This document shows, one piece after another, positions 26,892 through 35,939 of a stretch of DNA of 64,000 bases; position 1 is the first letter of the stretch, and each line of letters opens with the position of its first letter. Under the pieces are notes generated by a model. The model was not told where the DNA came from and made no database searches. It worked only from the letters and a program-made list of their open reading frames with translations. The translations under genes and the position numbers were made by a program. The DNA comes from Aquabacterium sp. (lineage in GTDB: Bacteria > Pseudomonadota > Gammaproteobacteria > Burkholderiales > Burkholderiaceae_C): NCBI GenBank assembly GCA_023150345.1, contig JAKLLB010000012.1:1-64000 (forward strand), written 5' to 3'.

Positions 26892-26897
26892 TATAAT
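26892..26897 (+). promoter_or_regulatory. -10 box upstream of rpmE2
   Basis: A perfect TATAAT in GGATATAATCCGCG. No good -35 lies 16-18 bases upstream. Transcription would start near 26904, about 73 bases before the rpmE2 ATG at 26977. Confidence 0.5.
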
Positions 26898-26976
26898 CCG
26901 CGTTTTTCCGCCCAAACGGAAAGTGCGCTGCATGGTGCGGCGTGGCTCCCGATCCAACAGAAGCGAGAGATTTCCC

Positions 26977-27246
26977 ATGAAAGAAGGCATCCACCCGAAC
27001 TACCGCGAAGTGTGCTTCGTGGACCTGTCCAACGGTTTCAAGTTCGTCACCCGCTCCACCGTGCAGACGAAGGAAACCGTCAAGATGGACGACGGTCGTG
27101 AACTGCCGCTGGTCAAGCTCGAAACGACGAGCGAAACCCATCCTTTCTACACCGGCACCCAGAAGAGCATCGACAGCCTCGGTGGCCGCGTCGAGAAGTT
27201 CCGCAACAAGTTCGCCCGCGTGGGCATGGCCAAGAAGTCGGCCTGA
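26977..27246 (+). CDS. rpmE2: 50S ribosomal protein L31, type B
   Basis: 89 residues. The sequence opens MKEGIHPNYREVCFVDLSNG, followed by FVTRSTVQT, SETHPFYTG and RVEKFRNKF, which fits L31. It lacks the CxxC zinc ligands of type A L31 and is about 20 residues longer, so this is the zinc-independent type B form. The only Cys is in REVCF. The ATG at 26977 follows a GAGAG site. It lies after rho and its hairpins, with its own -10 box and terminator. Confidence 0.95.
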   Translation: MKEGIHPNYREVCFVDLSNGFKFVTRSTVQTKETVKMDDGRELPLVKLETTSETHPFYTGTQKSIDSLGGRVEKFRNKFARVGMAKKSA

Positions 27247-27287
27247 TCGCGAGCGGCGCGCCGCAGGCGGCGCACGTCGACACGTCA

Positions 27288-27309
27288 GGGCAGCTTCGGC
27301 TGCCCTTTT
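27288..27309 (+). terminator. Intrinsic terminator of rpmE2
   Basis: GGGCAGC, loop TTCG, GCTGCCC, then TTTT. A stable UUCG tetraloop hairpin placed 41 bases after the stop codon. Confidence 0.85.
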
Positions 27310-27318
27310 CATTGGTGC

Positions 27319-29007
27319 ATGCACATGCATGATCGCGCGGTGACCCCGATCCCCAAGCCAGCGCTGGTCGCGCGCGAGTCGGCACGGCGCCTGCCGCGCT
27401 TTCCGCTGCTGCTCCTGTGTACGGCGTATGTACTGCCAGGATTGTTCGGCCGCGAGCCATGGCGCAATGCGGACCTCACGGCGTTCGGCCAGATGCTCGC
27501 AATGGCGCAGGGGCGCACCTCGTGGTGGGTCCCCGCCCTGGGCGGCATCCCCACCGATGCCGCCCTGCTTCCCACCTGGATCGGCGCAGCCAGCATCTGG
27601 CTGGCCGATGGCGTCTTGGCTCCAGCGCTGGCCGCACGCCTGCCGTTCGCCGCACTGCTGGCACTGACGCTGCTGGCGGTCTGGTACGCCACCTTTCATC
27701 TCGCGCGCACCGACGCTGCACAACCGCTGGCCTTTGCGTTTGGCGGCGAAGCCCCACCCGCCGATTACGCGCGCGCCATCGCGGACGGCGCATTGCTGGC
27801 GTTGCTCGCGACCCTTGGGCTGCTGCAACTCGGCCACGAGACCACGCCCGAACTGGCCCAGCTCGCTTCCATGGCCGGACTGCTCTGGGCGCTGGCGTGC
27901 GCCGATCGTTCCCCGACCTTGGCACGCCTGGGCCTCATCGCATTGCTGCCCGCACTGGCGGCCAGCGATGCACCGGCACTGGCTTCGTTCATCGGGCTGG
28001 CAGCGTGTGCGCTGTCATGGCGATCGGCGCTCCCCGGCGGGCGGGCAATCCTGCCGTGGATCGTCGCCGGCACGGTGCTCTCGCTGCTGGTGGCCTGGCC
28101 TCTGCACGCATGGCAGTGGCGCATCGCACCGCGCATGGATCCGCTGCAGACGATGCGCCTGTGGCTCTGGTTCCTCTGGCCCGCCGGCGCCTTGGCTGCC
28201 CTCACGTTGTGGCGATGGCGCCGTTACCTCGGCCAGGCCCATGTGAGCGTGCCTCTGCTGTCGCTGATCACCGGCCTGGTCGCATGCCTGGGCATGGGCG
28301 GGTCCGATCGGGCGCTGATGCTCGCGCTGCCTGGGGTGGCCATACTCGCTGCCTTCGCGCTACCCACCTTGCAGCGCGGCACCGCGGCGGCCATCGACTG
28401 GTTCTCGGTGTTCTTCTTCACGCTGTCCGCGGCGGCCATCTGGATGTTCTACCTGGCGATGCACATCGGATGGCCGGCCAAGCCGGCCGCCAACGTGCTG
28501 CGTTTGCTGAGCGGCTACCGGCCGCCATTTTCTGCGTCGGAGTTGGTCCTCGGCCTTTGCGCCACGCTGGCCTGGATCTGGCTGGTGCGCTGGCGCACGG
28601 GGCGGCACCGCAGCGCCCTGTGGCGCAGCCTCGTGCTACCGGCCAGCGGCGTGGCACTGTCGTGGCTGTTGTTGATGACGTTGTGGTTGCCGGCACTGGA
28701 TCACGCGCGCAGCTATCGGTCGGCGATCGCCCAATTGGCGCGTACGCTGCCCGCCGGAAGTTGCGTCAGCGCGCCGACGGCCCCACCGGTACTGGTGGCA
28801 GCACTGGAGTACTACACGGGCCGCCGAGTCGATGCGCAGGGAATGCCCCCCGACACGGTCACTTGCGATGCGCTGCTTCTGGTGCAATCCACGCCAGTGC
28901 GACGGGCACCGCCATCGGCGATGTGGGTCGAACAAGAACGCGTGCGCCGCCCGACCGAGCGCCAGGAGACCCTGGTGCTGTACCTCCGCCAGCGCGCTCC
29001 GGCTTGA
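27319..29007 (+). CDS. Polytopic membrane protein, glycosyltransferase-39-like
   Basis: 562 residues with about 10-12 hydrophobic helices. The early REPWRNADLTAFGQMLAM block, in which an acidic residue follows the first membrane helix, resembles the first periplasmic loop of ArnT/PMT-type lipid-linked sugar transferases. The C-terminal third has a soluble periplasmic segment with a Cys in SCVSAP. I do not see every motif of the family, so the glycosyltransferase call is tentative and the substrate unknown. The ATG at 27319 (MHMHDRAV) could instead be the one at 27325. It starts right after the rpmE2 terminator and converges on phoR. Confidence 0.6.
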   Translation: MHMHDRAVTPIPKPALVARESARRLPRFPLLLLCTAYVLPGLFGREPWRNADLTAFGQMLAMAQGRTSWWVPALGGIPTDAALLPTWIGAASIWLADGVLAPALAARLPFAALLALTLLAVWYATFHLARTDAAQPLAFAFGGEAPPADYARAIADGALLALLATLGLLQLGHETTPELAQLASMAGLLWALACADRSPTLARLGLIALLPALAASDAPALASFIGLAACALSWRSALPGGRAILPWIVAGTVLSLLVAWPLHAWQWRIAPRMDPLQTMRLWLWFLWPAGALAALTLWRWRRYLGQAHVSVPLLSLITGLVACLGMGGSDRALMLALPGVAILAAFALPTLQRGTAAAIDWFSVFFFTLSAAAIWMFYLAMHIGWPAKPAANVLRLLSGYRPPFSASELVLGLCATLAWIWLVRWRTGRHRSALWRSLVLPASGVALSWLLLMTLWLPALDHARSYRSAIAQLARTLPAGSCVSAPTAPPVLVAALEYYTGRRVDAQGMPPDTVTCDALLLVQSTPVRRAPPSAMWVEQERVRRPTERQETLVLYLRQRAPA

Positions 29008-29081
29008 ACCGGCCGCGCAATCCGGTCAAGCCGGCTCGAGGCAAGCGTGGTTGGCCAGGCGTCGCCGGCCGCGACTCAACC

Positions 29082-30443
29082 TCAGGGCGCCGTCGCGGTG
29101 TCGTCCACGACGCTCGCTGCTGGATTCAATCCACCGACCGGCCGGACTCGCGCACTCGGAAAGACGAGGCGGAAGCACGATCCCCTGCCGGGCTCGCTCT
29201 CGACCTCCAGCTCGCCACCATGGCGCTGCATCACATGTTTGACGATGGCCAGGCCCAGGCCAGTGCCACCGGTCTCGCGTGAGCGGCTGCCATCGACCCG
29301 GTAAAAGCGCTCGGTGAGCCGCGGCAGATGCTCGCGGGCGATGCCGATCCCGTTGTCGCGTACCTCCAGGAGCGCGTCTCCCCCATTGCGCACGACCCAC
29401 GACACCTCGATGCGGCCACCTGTCGGCGTATACCGGACCGCGTTGTTCACCAGGTTGCCGACGGCACTGAGGATCTCCGCCTCGACGCCTGCCACTTCGA
29501 CCGGCACGTCTACCGGAAACACCAGGGTATGCCGACCCGCCGAGAGCGTGCACCCGTCGGCCTCGATGCGCTGCAGCAGCGCAGCCAGGCGATGCCACTG
29601 ATCCAGTGAGGGGCGCGGACTGCCCTCGAGCTGGGCCAACGTCAGCAAGTCAGCCACCAGCACGTGCATGCGATCGGTTTGTTGGCGCATCAACAGCAGC
29701 ACGCGCTGGCGCTCGGTCTCGGTCAGCGGCAGGTTCTCCATCGTCTCGATGAAGCCTGCCAGGACGGTCAGGGGGGTGCGTATCTCGTGCGAGACGTTGG
29801 CCACGAAGTCGCGACGCATCGCCTCACCGCGTTGGCGTTCGGTGATGTCCATGGACAAGACGATCTTGCGGCCCTGGCCATAGCGTCGTACGAGTACCGA
29901 CAGGGCACTGGCCGGATCGCGCCCTTCCACCACCACCGGTTCACTCCAGGAGCCTCCCTGCAAGTAGGCAACGAAGGCCGGCATTCGAACCAGGTTCGTG
30001 ATGCGCTGGAGAATGTCGCGCTGGACATCCAGCCCGAAGTGCTCGGCGGAGACGCGGTTGCACCACTCGATCTGGTCGCTCTCGTCAAGCAGCAGCACGC
30101 CGTTGGGCGAAGCCTCGATCGCGCTGAGAAACTGGCTGCGCTGCTCGCGCTCCTGCAGCAGCTCGTGCTCGAGTGACTTCAGAGTGCGCTCGGCCCTGAA
30201 GAAGACTTCAGACCACAACCCCGTGGCATCACCGAGTTCCAGCGCGCGCGGGCCACGCAGCCATCGCAGGAAACGGTAGGCATGTGCCACGTCATACGCA
30301 CCCAGCAGAATCACCACCGCACTCGCCCCGGCGGCCGCCATCCACAATGGGTGCCCCAGCCATGCGCCCAGGCCGTAGCCCGCTCCGGCGCCGGTCGCGC
30401 AGGCCGCCCAGGCCAGCAGGGGACGCAGCCAAGTCGAGTTCAT
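29082..30443 (-). CDS. phoR: Phosphate regulon sensor histidine kinase
   Basis: 453 residues. It phosphorylates PhoB when phosphate is scarce. There are two N-terminal membrane helices (PLLAWAACATGAGAGYGLG, LWMAAAGASAVVILLGA), a PAS region (GVLLLDESDQIEWCN), the phosphoacceptor His in NVSHEIRTPLTVL, and a HATPase domain with NLVNNAVRYTP, VRDNGIGI and GGTGLGLAIV. It is the last gene of the pst-pho cluster, 17 bases after phoB. The cluster position supports PhoR over other kinases of this class. Confidence 0.94.
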   Translation of the reverse strand: MNSTWLRPLLAWAACATGAGAGYGLGAWLGHPLWMAAAGASAVVILLGAYDVAHAYRFLRWLRGPRALELGDATGLWSEVFFRAERTLKSLEHELLQEREQRSQFLSAIEASPNGVLLLDESDQIEWCNRVSAEHFGLDVQRDILQRITNLVRMPAFVAYLQGGSWSEPVVVEGRDPASALSVLVRRYGQGRKIVLSMDITERQRGEAMRRDFVANVSHEIRTPLTVLAGFIETMENLPLTETERQRVLLLMRQQTDRMHVLVADLLTLAQLEGSPRPSLDQWHRLAALLQRIEADGCTLSAGRHTLVFPVDVPVEVAGVEAEILSAVGNLVNNAVRYTPTGGRIEVSWVVRNGGDALLEVRDNGIGIAREHLPRLTERFYRVDGSRSRETGGTGLGLAIVKHVMQRHGGELEVESEPGRGSCFRLVFPSARVRPVGGLNPAASVVDDTATAP

Positions 30444-30460
30444 TGCCGGAATTCGAGCCT

Positions 30461-31162
30461 CTACCCCACAGCTGCGCTGGCACTGCCCGTCAGGCGGTAA
30501 CCGGCCCCTCGCACGGTCTCGAGCATGCCGGAACAGCCTGCCGGCGACAACGCCTCACGCAGCCGCTTGATGTGCACATCGACCGTGCGCTCTTCGATGA
30601 ACACGTGGTCACCCCAGACCCGATCGAGCAGGTTCGACCGGCTGTGCACACGCTCCGGATGTTTCATCAGGAAGTGCAGCAGCCGGAACTCGGTGGGCCC
30701 CAGCTTCAGTTCGCGGTCGCGATGACTGACTCGGCGCGTAGCCGGATCCAGCTTCAGCCCGGCAATCTCGACCGCTTCGTCCAGCGCCTCTGGCACCTTG
30801 CGCCTCAGCACGGCGCGTATGCGGGCCATCAGCTCGTTGGTCGAGAACGGCTTGGTGAGGTAGTCATCCGCGCCCGCATCCAGGCCCGACACCTTGTCCT
30901 GCTCGGCCGCACGAGCGGTCAGCAAGATGATGGGCAGCTCCTTTGTGCGCGCATCCGCACGCCACTGCCGGGCCAGCGCAAGCCCCGACTGGCCCGGAAG
31001 CATCCAGTCCAGCACCACAAGGTCGGGCAGCATGGCGTCCACCTCTCGCTGGGCCTGCTCGGCCGACGCGGCCAGCGTGATCTCATGCCCGGCATGCCGC
31101 AGGTTGATGGCTATCAACTCCGCAATGGCCGACTCGTCCTCGACAACCAGGATCCTGCTCAT
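30461..31162 (-). CDS. phoB: Phosphate regulon response regulator
   Basis: 233 residues. OmpR-type regulator that binds Pho boxes. The receiver has VVEDES, phosphoacceptor Asp in VVLDWMLPG and Lys in YLTKPFS. The winged-helix output contains LGPTEFRLLHFLMKHPERVHSR and ERTVDVHIKRLR, classic PhoB. The start is ATG at 31162 (MSRILVVEDE); longer frames run into the phoU tail. It sits between phoU and phoR, 10 bases after phoU. Confidence 0.96.
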   Translation of the reverse strand: MSRILVVEDESAIAELIAINLRHAGHEITLAASAEQAQREVDAMLPDLVVLDWMLPGQSGLALARQWRADARTKELPIILLTARAAEQDKVSGLDAGADDYLTKPFSTNELMARIRAVLRRKVPEALDEAVEIAGLKLDPATRRVSHRDRELKLGPTEFRLLHFLMKHPERVHSRSNLLDRVWGDHVFIEERTVDVHIKRLREALSPAGCSGMLETVRGAGYRLTGSASAAVG

Positions 31163-31172
31163 CTGCTCGGAC

Positions 31173-31880
31173 TCAACGAACCATCGTCTCGACAGCCTCG
31201 ACCGGGTTGTGCCGGACGTCGGTTCCCTTGACGATGTAGATGATGACTTCGGCCAGGTTCTTGGCGTGGTCACCCACGCGTTCGATCGCCTTGGCCACGA
31301 ACACCAGATCGATGGCTGACGAAATGGTGCGCGGGTCTTCCATCATGTAGGTGATCAGCTTGCGCATCAGGCCGTCGAACTCCTGGTCGATCTGGTCGTC
31401 CTGCCGCAGCACTTCGAGCGCGGCCATCGTGTCCAGCCGCGCGAAGGCATCAAGCGCCTTGCGCAGCTGCTGCGTGGCGAGCTCGGCCTCGAAGGACAGG
31501 TCGGATACCGGCAGGCGCAGCCGACTGGACATGCCCGCATTCATCAGTTTCTGCACCGTGCGGGCGATGCGCGCGGCCTCGTCGCCGATGCGCTCCAGAT
31601 TGCCGATGGTCTTGGACACGGCGATCAGCAGCCGCAGGTCGCGAGCCGTGGGCTGGCGTCGGGCGATGATCGACGACAGATCGCGGTCGATGTCGACTTC
31701 CATCGCGTTCACCCGCTCTTCCTGCTTGAGTACCTGCGTGGCGACATCGGCGCTGAAATTCGACAGGGCGTAAACCGCTTGCGCGACCTGCGACTCGACC
31801 AGACCGCCCATCTCCAGCACCTGCGCGGAGATGCCAGCCAGCTCGGAGTCGAATTGCGTGGACAGGTGTTTGTCGGACAT
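31173..31880 (-). CDS. phoU: Phosphate transport regulator PhoU
   Basis: 235 residues, all helical. PhoU links the PstSCAB transporter to PhoR and damps the regulon when phosphate is plentiful. The two PhoU repeats are visible with their metal-binding-type motifs ERIGDEAARIA and ERVGDHAKNLAE. It lies 22 bases after pstB and 10 before phoB. Confidence 0.96.
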   Translation of the reverse strand: MSDKHLSTQFDSELAGISAQVLEMGGLVESQVAQAVYALSNFSADVATQVLKQEERVNAMEVDIDRDLSSIIARRQPTARDLRLLIAVSKTIGNLERIGDEAARIARTVQKLMNAGMSSRLRLPVSDLSFEAELATQQLRKALDAFARLDTMAALEVLRQDDQIDQEFDGLMRKLITYMMEDPRTISSAIDLVFVAKAIERVGDHAKNLAEVIIYIVKGTDVRHNPVEAVETMVR

Positions 31881-31902
31881 GGCTTTCCTCCGGGGGCAAC
31901 CG

Positions 31903-32697
31903 TCAGCCGAAGCGTCCGGTGATGTAGTCCTCAGTCTCCTTGCGCTTCGGACGCATGAAGATCTCCTTGGTGTCGCCGTACTCGATCAACTCACCCAGGT
32001 ACATGTAGGCGGTGTAGTCCGACACGCGGGCAGCCTGCTGCATGTTGTGGGTCACGATCAGAATCGACACCTTGTCCTTCAGCTCCCCGATCAGGTCCTC
32101 GATCGCACCTGTGGCGATCGGGTCCAGGGCCGAGGTGGGCTCATCGAACAGGATGATTTCCGGATCGGTGGCCAGCGCCCGTGCGATGCACAGGCGCTGC
32201 TGCTGACCGCCCGACAAGTTGGAGCCACCTTCGTCGAGACGGTCGCGGACCTCGTTCCACAGTGCGGCGCCCTTCAGCGCCGCCTCGACCTTGTCCTCGA
32301 TGTAGCTGCGCGACTTCTCGTTGCGCACGCGCAGGCCATATGCCACGTTCTCGAAGATCGACTTCGGGAACGGATTGGGCTTCTGGAACACCATCGACAC
32401 GCGCATGCGGACCTCGATGGGATCCACCTCATGCGCAAGCACGTTCACGGCGTCGGGCAACAGCTCGATCGCGCCGTCGTACCGATGTCCAGGGTAGAGA
32501 TCGTGCATCCGGTTGAAGCAGCGCAGGAACGTACTCTTGCCGCAGCCGGAGGGACCGATGAGCGCAGTGACGCGGTGTTCGTACACCGGCATCGAAACGC
32601 CCTTGAGCGCTTTGAAGTCACCGTAGTAGAAGTCGAGCGACTTCGACTGCGCCTTCAATGGCGGTGGGTTGTCGGGCAGGGTGATCGTGGAGGTCAT
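31903..32697 (-). CDS. pstB: Phosphate ABC transporter ATPase
   Basis: 264 residues. Walker A is [12 protein letters not shown], the Q-loop lies in [14 protein letters not shown], the ABC signature is [15 protein letters not shown], Walker B is [13 protein letters not shown], and the H-loop is IVTHNMQQ. It powers phosphate uptake through PstC/PstA. The phosphate-specific PFPKSI block supports PstB over other ABC ATPases. Between pstA and phoU in the operon. Confidence 0.97.
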   Translation of the reverse strand: MTSTITLPDNPPPLKAQSKSLDFYYGDFKALKGVSMPVYEHRVTALIGPSGCGKSTFLRCFNRMHDLYPGHRYDGAIELLPDAVNVLAHEVDPIEVRMRVSMVFQKPNPFPKSIFENVAYGLRVRNEKSRSYIEDKVEAALKGAALWNEVRDRLDEGGSNLSGGQQQRLCIARALATDPEIILFDEPTSALDPIATGAIEDLIGELKDKVSILIVTHNMQQAARVSDYTAYMYLGELIEYGDTKEIFMRPKRKETEDYITGRFG

Positions 32698-32731
32698 GGG
32701 GTCATCCGTCGATGCTGTGGGCCTAAGGGCA

Positions 32732-33667
32732 TCACCACTTGATGTTCTTGCGCAGGCGGTACCGCAGCCAAATTGCCAGGGCGTTCATGCCCAGCGTCAT
32801 GACCACCAGCACCAGGCTGGCAGCGGCCGCGTTCTGGTGAAACGCCGGATCTGGACGCGAGGTCCAGTTGAAGATCTGGATGGGCATCACCGTGAATGGC
32901 GACGTCAGCCAGTCGAAAAGGCCCGCAGGAGGATCTCCGGAGAAGGGCACCGGCGGCAGGAAGGCGATGAAGGTGAGCGCACCGATCGTGATGATCGGGG
33001 CCGTTTCGCCGATCGCCCGGGCCATGCCGATGATCACGCCGGTCAGGATGCCAGGCGTGCTGTACGGCAGCAGGTGGTCGTGCACCACCTGCCAGCGCGA
33101 TGCGCCGCAGCCGTAGGCAGCCTCCCGAATGTGCTGCGGAATCGAGCGCAGCGCCTCGCGTGTGGCCACGATGACAATCGGCAGGATGAGCAGTGCCAGC
33201 GTCAACCCCGCCGACAGAATGCTCTGCCCGAATCCGAAGGTGTAGACGAACAGGCCCAGCGCCAGCAGACCGTAGACGATGGACGGAACACCCGCCAGGT
33301 TGCTGATGTTGATCTCGATGATGTCGGTGAACCAGTTCTTCTTGGCGTACTCTTCGAGGTAAATCGCTCCTGCGATGCCGATCGGGACGGCGAAGCTCGC
33401 TGTCACAAGCATGACCAGAATCGAGCCGACCCAGGCCGACAAGATGCCCGCCTGACCCGCCCGCCGCGACGGGAAATTGGTGAAGAACTCGGCGTTCAGC
33501 CGGGGCAGGCCATCGACCACCATCTCGGTGAACAGGGCCACCAAGGTGAGGATGCCAACCATCATGGCCAGCAGGCCCAGCATCGCGAAGATGGTGTCCC
33601 AGCGCTTGTGCGCGCGTATCAGCTCGCGGATTTCCTTTGCCCGCGCAACGGCGTCGATGGCTGCCAT
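32732..33667 (-). CDS. pstA: Phosphate ABC transporter permease PstA
   Basis: 311 residues with about six membrane helices after a 35-residue cytoplasmic start. The binding-protein-dependent transport EAA loop is [15 protein letters not shown], where the ATPase docks. It pairs with PstC to form the channel. The start ATG at 33667 is one base past the pstC stop codon, so the two are tightly coupled. The C-terminal [10 protein letters not shown] tail is basic. Confidence 0.95.
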   Translation of the reverse strand: MAAIDAVARAKEIRELIRAHKRWDTIFAMLGLLAMMVGILTLVALFTEMVVDGLPRLNAEFFTNFPSRRAGQAGILSAWVGSILVMLVTASFAVPIGIAGAIYLEEYAKKNWFTDIIEINISNLAGVPSIVYGLLALGLFVYTFGFGQSILSAGLTLALLILPIVIVATREALRSIPQHIREAAYGCGASRWQVVHDHLLPYSTPGILTGVIIGMARAIGETAPIITIGALTFIAFLPPVPFSGDPPAGLFDWLTSPFTVMPIQIFNWTSRPDPAFHQNAAAASLVLVVMTLGMNALAIWLRYRLRKNIKW

Positions 33668-33668
33668 G

Positions 33669-34640
33669 TCAGTAAACCTCCCGGTACTTGCGGCGGATCC
33701 AGTAGCCCAGCATGTTGAAGGCCAGCGTCAGCAAGAGCAGCATCAGACCAGCGGCGAAGATGGTCTGGTACCCCACCGATCCGTGCGGCAAGTCACCCAG
33801 CGCCACTTGCACGATATAGCTGGTGATGGTGGCAGCAGGCTCCATCGGATTGAATGTGAGCGTGGGTTGCATGCCCGCAGCGACGGCCAGGATCATGGTT
33901 TCGCCAACCGCGCGCGAGATGCCGAGGATGTAGGCCGAGGCGATGCCTGACAGCGCTGCGGGTACCACCACCTTCACGGCGGTCTGGTAACGCGTGGCAC
34001 CCATGGCATATGAACCCTCGCGCAGACCCATGGGCACGGCGCGCATGGCATCCTCGGACAGCGAGGCGACATACGGAATGATCATGATGCCCATGACCAG
34101 GCCAGCCGACAGCACATTGAAGCCCGGCAACTCGGGGAACAACTTCTGCAGCAGCGGCGTGACGAACAGCAGAGCGAAGTAGCCGTAGATGATGGTCGGC
34201 ACGCCAGAGAGCATTTCGAGCACAGGCTTGAGCGTCTCGCGTGTCTTGTGCCCGGCGAATTCCGACAGGTAGATGGCGATGATCGTGCCCAGGGGCACGG
34301 CCACGCACAGCGCTACCGCCGAGCTGGTGATCGTGCCCGACAGCAGCACCATGATCCCGAAGTGCGCGTCGTCGAACAGCGGCGTCCATTGCGTATCGGT
34401 GAGGAAGTCCCACACCGGCACGCTGCGGAAGAAGACAACCGACTCCTTCACCAGGATGTAGACGATGCCAGCCGTCGTGAACACCGACACGCAAGCGGCC
34501 AGCAGCAGCACGAACTCGATGGCCGACTCCTTGCGCTTGCGCTGGAGCTTGGCCCTGGCCATCTGGGCCAGGCGAGCCTCGCCGGTCAACGGGACATCCT
34601 TCACCGGGACCTCGACCGTTTGAGTGGGTGTGGTCGACAT
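33669..34640 (-). CDS. pstC: Phosphate ABC transporter permease PstC
   Basis: 323 residues with about six membrane helices after a 45-residue cytoplasmic tail. The EAA motif is LREGSYAMGATRYQTAVKVV. It also has GVPTIIYGYFAL, common to PstC. It follows pstS after 115 bases, which hold a hairpin, and is one base from pstA. Confidence 0.95.
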   Translation of the reverse strand: MSTTPTQTVEVPVKDVPLTGEARLAQMARAKLQRKRKESAIEFVLLLAACVSVFTTAGIVYILVKESVVFFRSVPVWDFLTDTQWTPLFDDAHFGIMVLLSGTITSSAVALCVAVPLGTIIAIYLSEFAGHKTRETLKPVLEMLSGVPTIIYGYFALLFVTPLLQKLFPELPGFNVLSAGLVMGIMIIPYVASLSEDAMRAVPMGLREGSYAMGATRYQTAVKVVVPAALSGIASAYILGISRAVGETMILAVAAGMQPTLTFNPMEPAATITSYIVQVALGDLPHGSVGYQTIFAAGLMLLLLTLAFNMLGYWIRRKYREVY

Positions 34641-34692
34641 TCTAGAAACCCCTCGTCGTCGATGGCCACTTGGGCCCTCGCTCGATCATCAC

Positions 34693-34728
34693 GAAAACGG
34701 GCCCCGTCGCCTGCGCGCTCGGGGCCCG
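34693..34728 (-). terminator. Hairpin with T run between pstS and pstC
   Basis: On the minus strand CGGGGCCCG and CGGGCCCCG form a 9-bp stem (arms 34698-34706 and 34720-34728) with a 13-base loop, followed by TTTT. It could act as a partial terminator so that more pstS than pstCAB message is made, a usual arrangement in binding-protein operons. Confidence 0.6.
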
Positions 34729-34755
34729 GCAATCACTGGGGCACGCGTCGGCCGA

Positions 34756-35751
34756 TCAGAGCTTGGCTTCCCGCGACAGCAGGTCTTCGATGCGCACACC
34801 CACCTCGTTCTTGCCGCCGAACACGCTACCCTTCTTCAGCTTGGTGAGATGCTCCTGGCCGAGTGTGTACGCCTTCGGGGGCAGGGGGACGTACTTCACT
34901 TCCTTGGCGATCTTCGGCGACGCCTTCAGGTAGTACTCCGCAAACTCCTTGACCTCCGGCTTGGCCAGCGACTTCACGTTCACATAGATGAAGATCGGGC
35001 GGGACAGCGGTTGGTAGCTGCCATCCAGGACCGAGGCCTCGCTGGGCAGAACGGCCGGCTTGCCCGCCTTTTCGACGATGGCCAGCGCCTTCAGACGCGC
35101 CTGGTTTTCGGCGTAGTAGGCGTAGCCGAAGAACCCCATCGCATTGACATCCTGCGAAACGCCCTGCACCAGCACGTTGTCGTCTTCCGATGCGGTGAAG
35201 TCACCGCGGCTGGACTTGCTCTTGCCGACGATGGCCTCGGTGAAGTAGTCGAACGTGCCGGAATCGGCACCGGCACCGAACAGCTTGACCGGCGCGTCGG
35301 GCCACGACGGATTGACCTGGTTCCAGCGCAGCACCTTGCCTTGGGCGGCCGGCTCCCACAGCTTCTTGAGCTCTTCGACGGTCGCCTGCTTGAGCCAGGT
35401 GTTCTTCGGGTTGATCACGACGGTCAGGGCATCGAACGCCACTGGCAGCTCGATGTACTCGATGCCGGCCTCGCGGCATGCCTGCATTTCCTTGTCGAGG
35501 ATCGGGCGCGAGGCGTTGGAAATGTCGGTTTCGCCGCGGCAGAACTTCTTGAAGCCTCCGCCGGTACCGGAGATGCCCACCGTCACCTTGACGGCGTTCT
35601 TCTTTGCCTTCTGGAAGTCCTCGGCCACGCCTTCGGTGATCGGGTACACCGTCGACGAGCCATCGATCTTGACGACCTGCTGGGCCTGTGCAGCCAGCGC
35701 GGCAAACCCGAGCGCGGCCGCCGCCGCAACCACCTTGACACCAACGTTCAT
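34756..35751 (-). CDS. pstS: Phosphate-binding periplasmic protein PstS
   Basis: 331 residues. Exported by a Sec signal (MNVGVKVVAAAAALGFAALAAQAQ). It captures phosphate and delivers it to PstCA. The ligand loops are typical: KIDGSSTVYPITEGV and GISGTGGGFKKFCRGETDISNASRPI. The first gene of the pho cluster; a Pho box lies 62 bases upstream of the ATG. A GGAG site about 9 bases before the start is visible. Confidence 0.96.
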   Translation of the reverse strand: MNVGVKVVAAAAALGFAALAAQAQQVVKIDGSSTVYPITEGVAEDFQKAKKNAVKVTVGISGTGGGFKKFCRGETDISNASRPILDKEMQACREAGIEYIELPVAFDALTVVINPKNTWLKQATVEELKKLWEPAAQGKVLRWNQVNPSWPDAPVKLFGAGADSGTFDYFTEAIVGKSKSSRGDFTASEDDNVLVQGVSQDVNAMGFFGYAYYAENQARLKALAIVEKAGKPAVLPSEASVLDGSYQPLSRPIFIYVNVKSLAKPEVKEFAEYYLKASPKIAKEVKYVPLPPKAYTLGQEHLTKLKKGSVFGGKNEVGVRIEDLLSREAKL

Positions 35752-35796
35752 GAGTTTCGCTCCACGATGAGCACGCCCCGGCGTGCAATGGTGCTC

Positions 35797-35830
35797 ATCC
35801 TAGGGATGGGTCATGAAAGTAATGTGACAG
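35797..35830 (-). promoter_or_regulatory. Pho box and -10 of the pstS promoter
   Basis: On the minus strand CTGTCAC-ATTA-CTTTCAT (35830 to 35813) is a two-repeat Pho box: 7-mers in an 11-base period resembling CTGTCAT. Ten bases further is TAGGAT (35802-35797), a -10 box at the spacing used by PhoB-activated promoters. A further half-site GTGTCAT lies at 35850-35844. Inferred control: activated by PhoB-phosphate under phosphate limitation. Confidence 0.7.
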
Positions 35831-35939
35831 TGGTTTGGGTTTCATGACACTTCGGCGGCGCTTCGTGTCAACTCCGTGACGCGCTGGGCCCGGTCTATTC
35901 CGGCGACAGCTCGATGCACGTGCGCCACGGCAGCGTGCA

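Noticed and set aside
27417..29282. Second open frame on the same strand as the membrane protein
   Set aside because: Arg/His-rich out-of-frame reading of a gene whose correct frame gives clean membrane helices.
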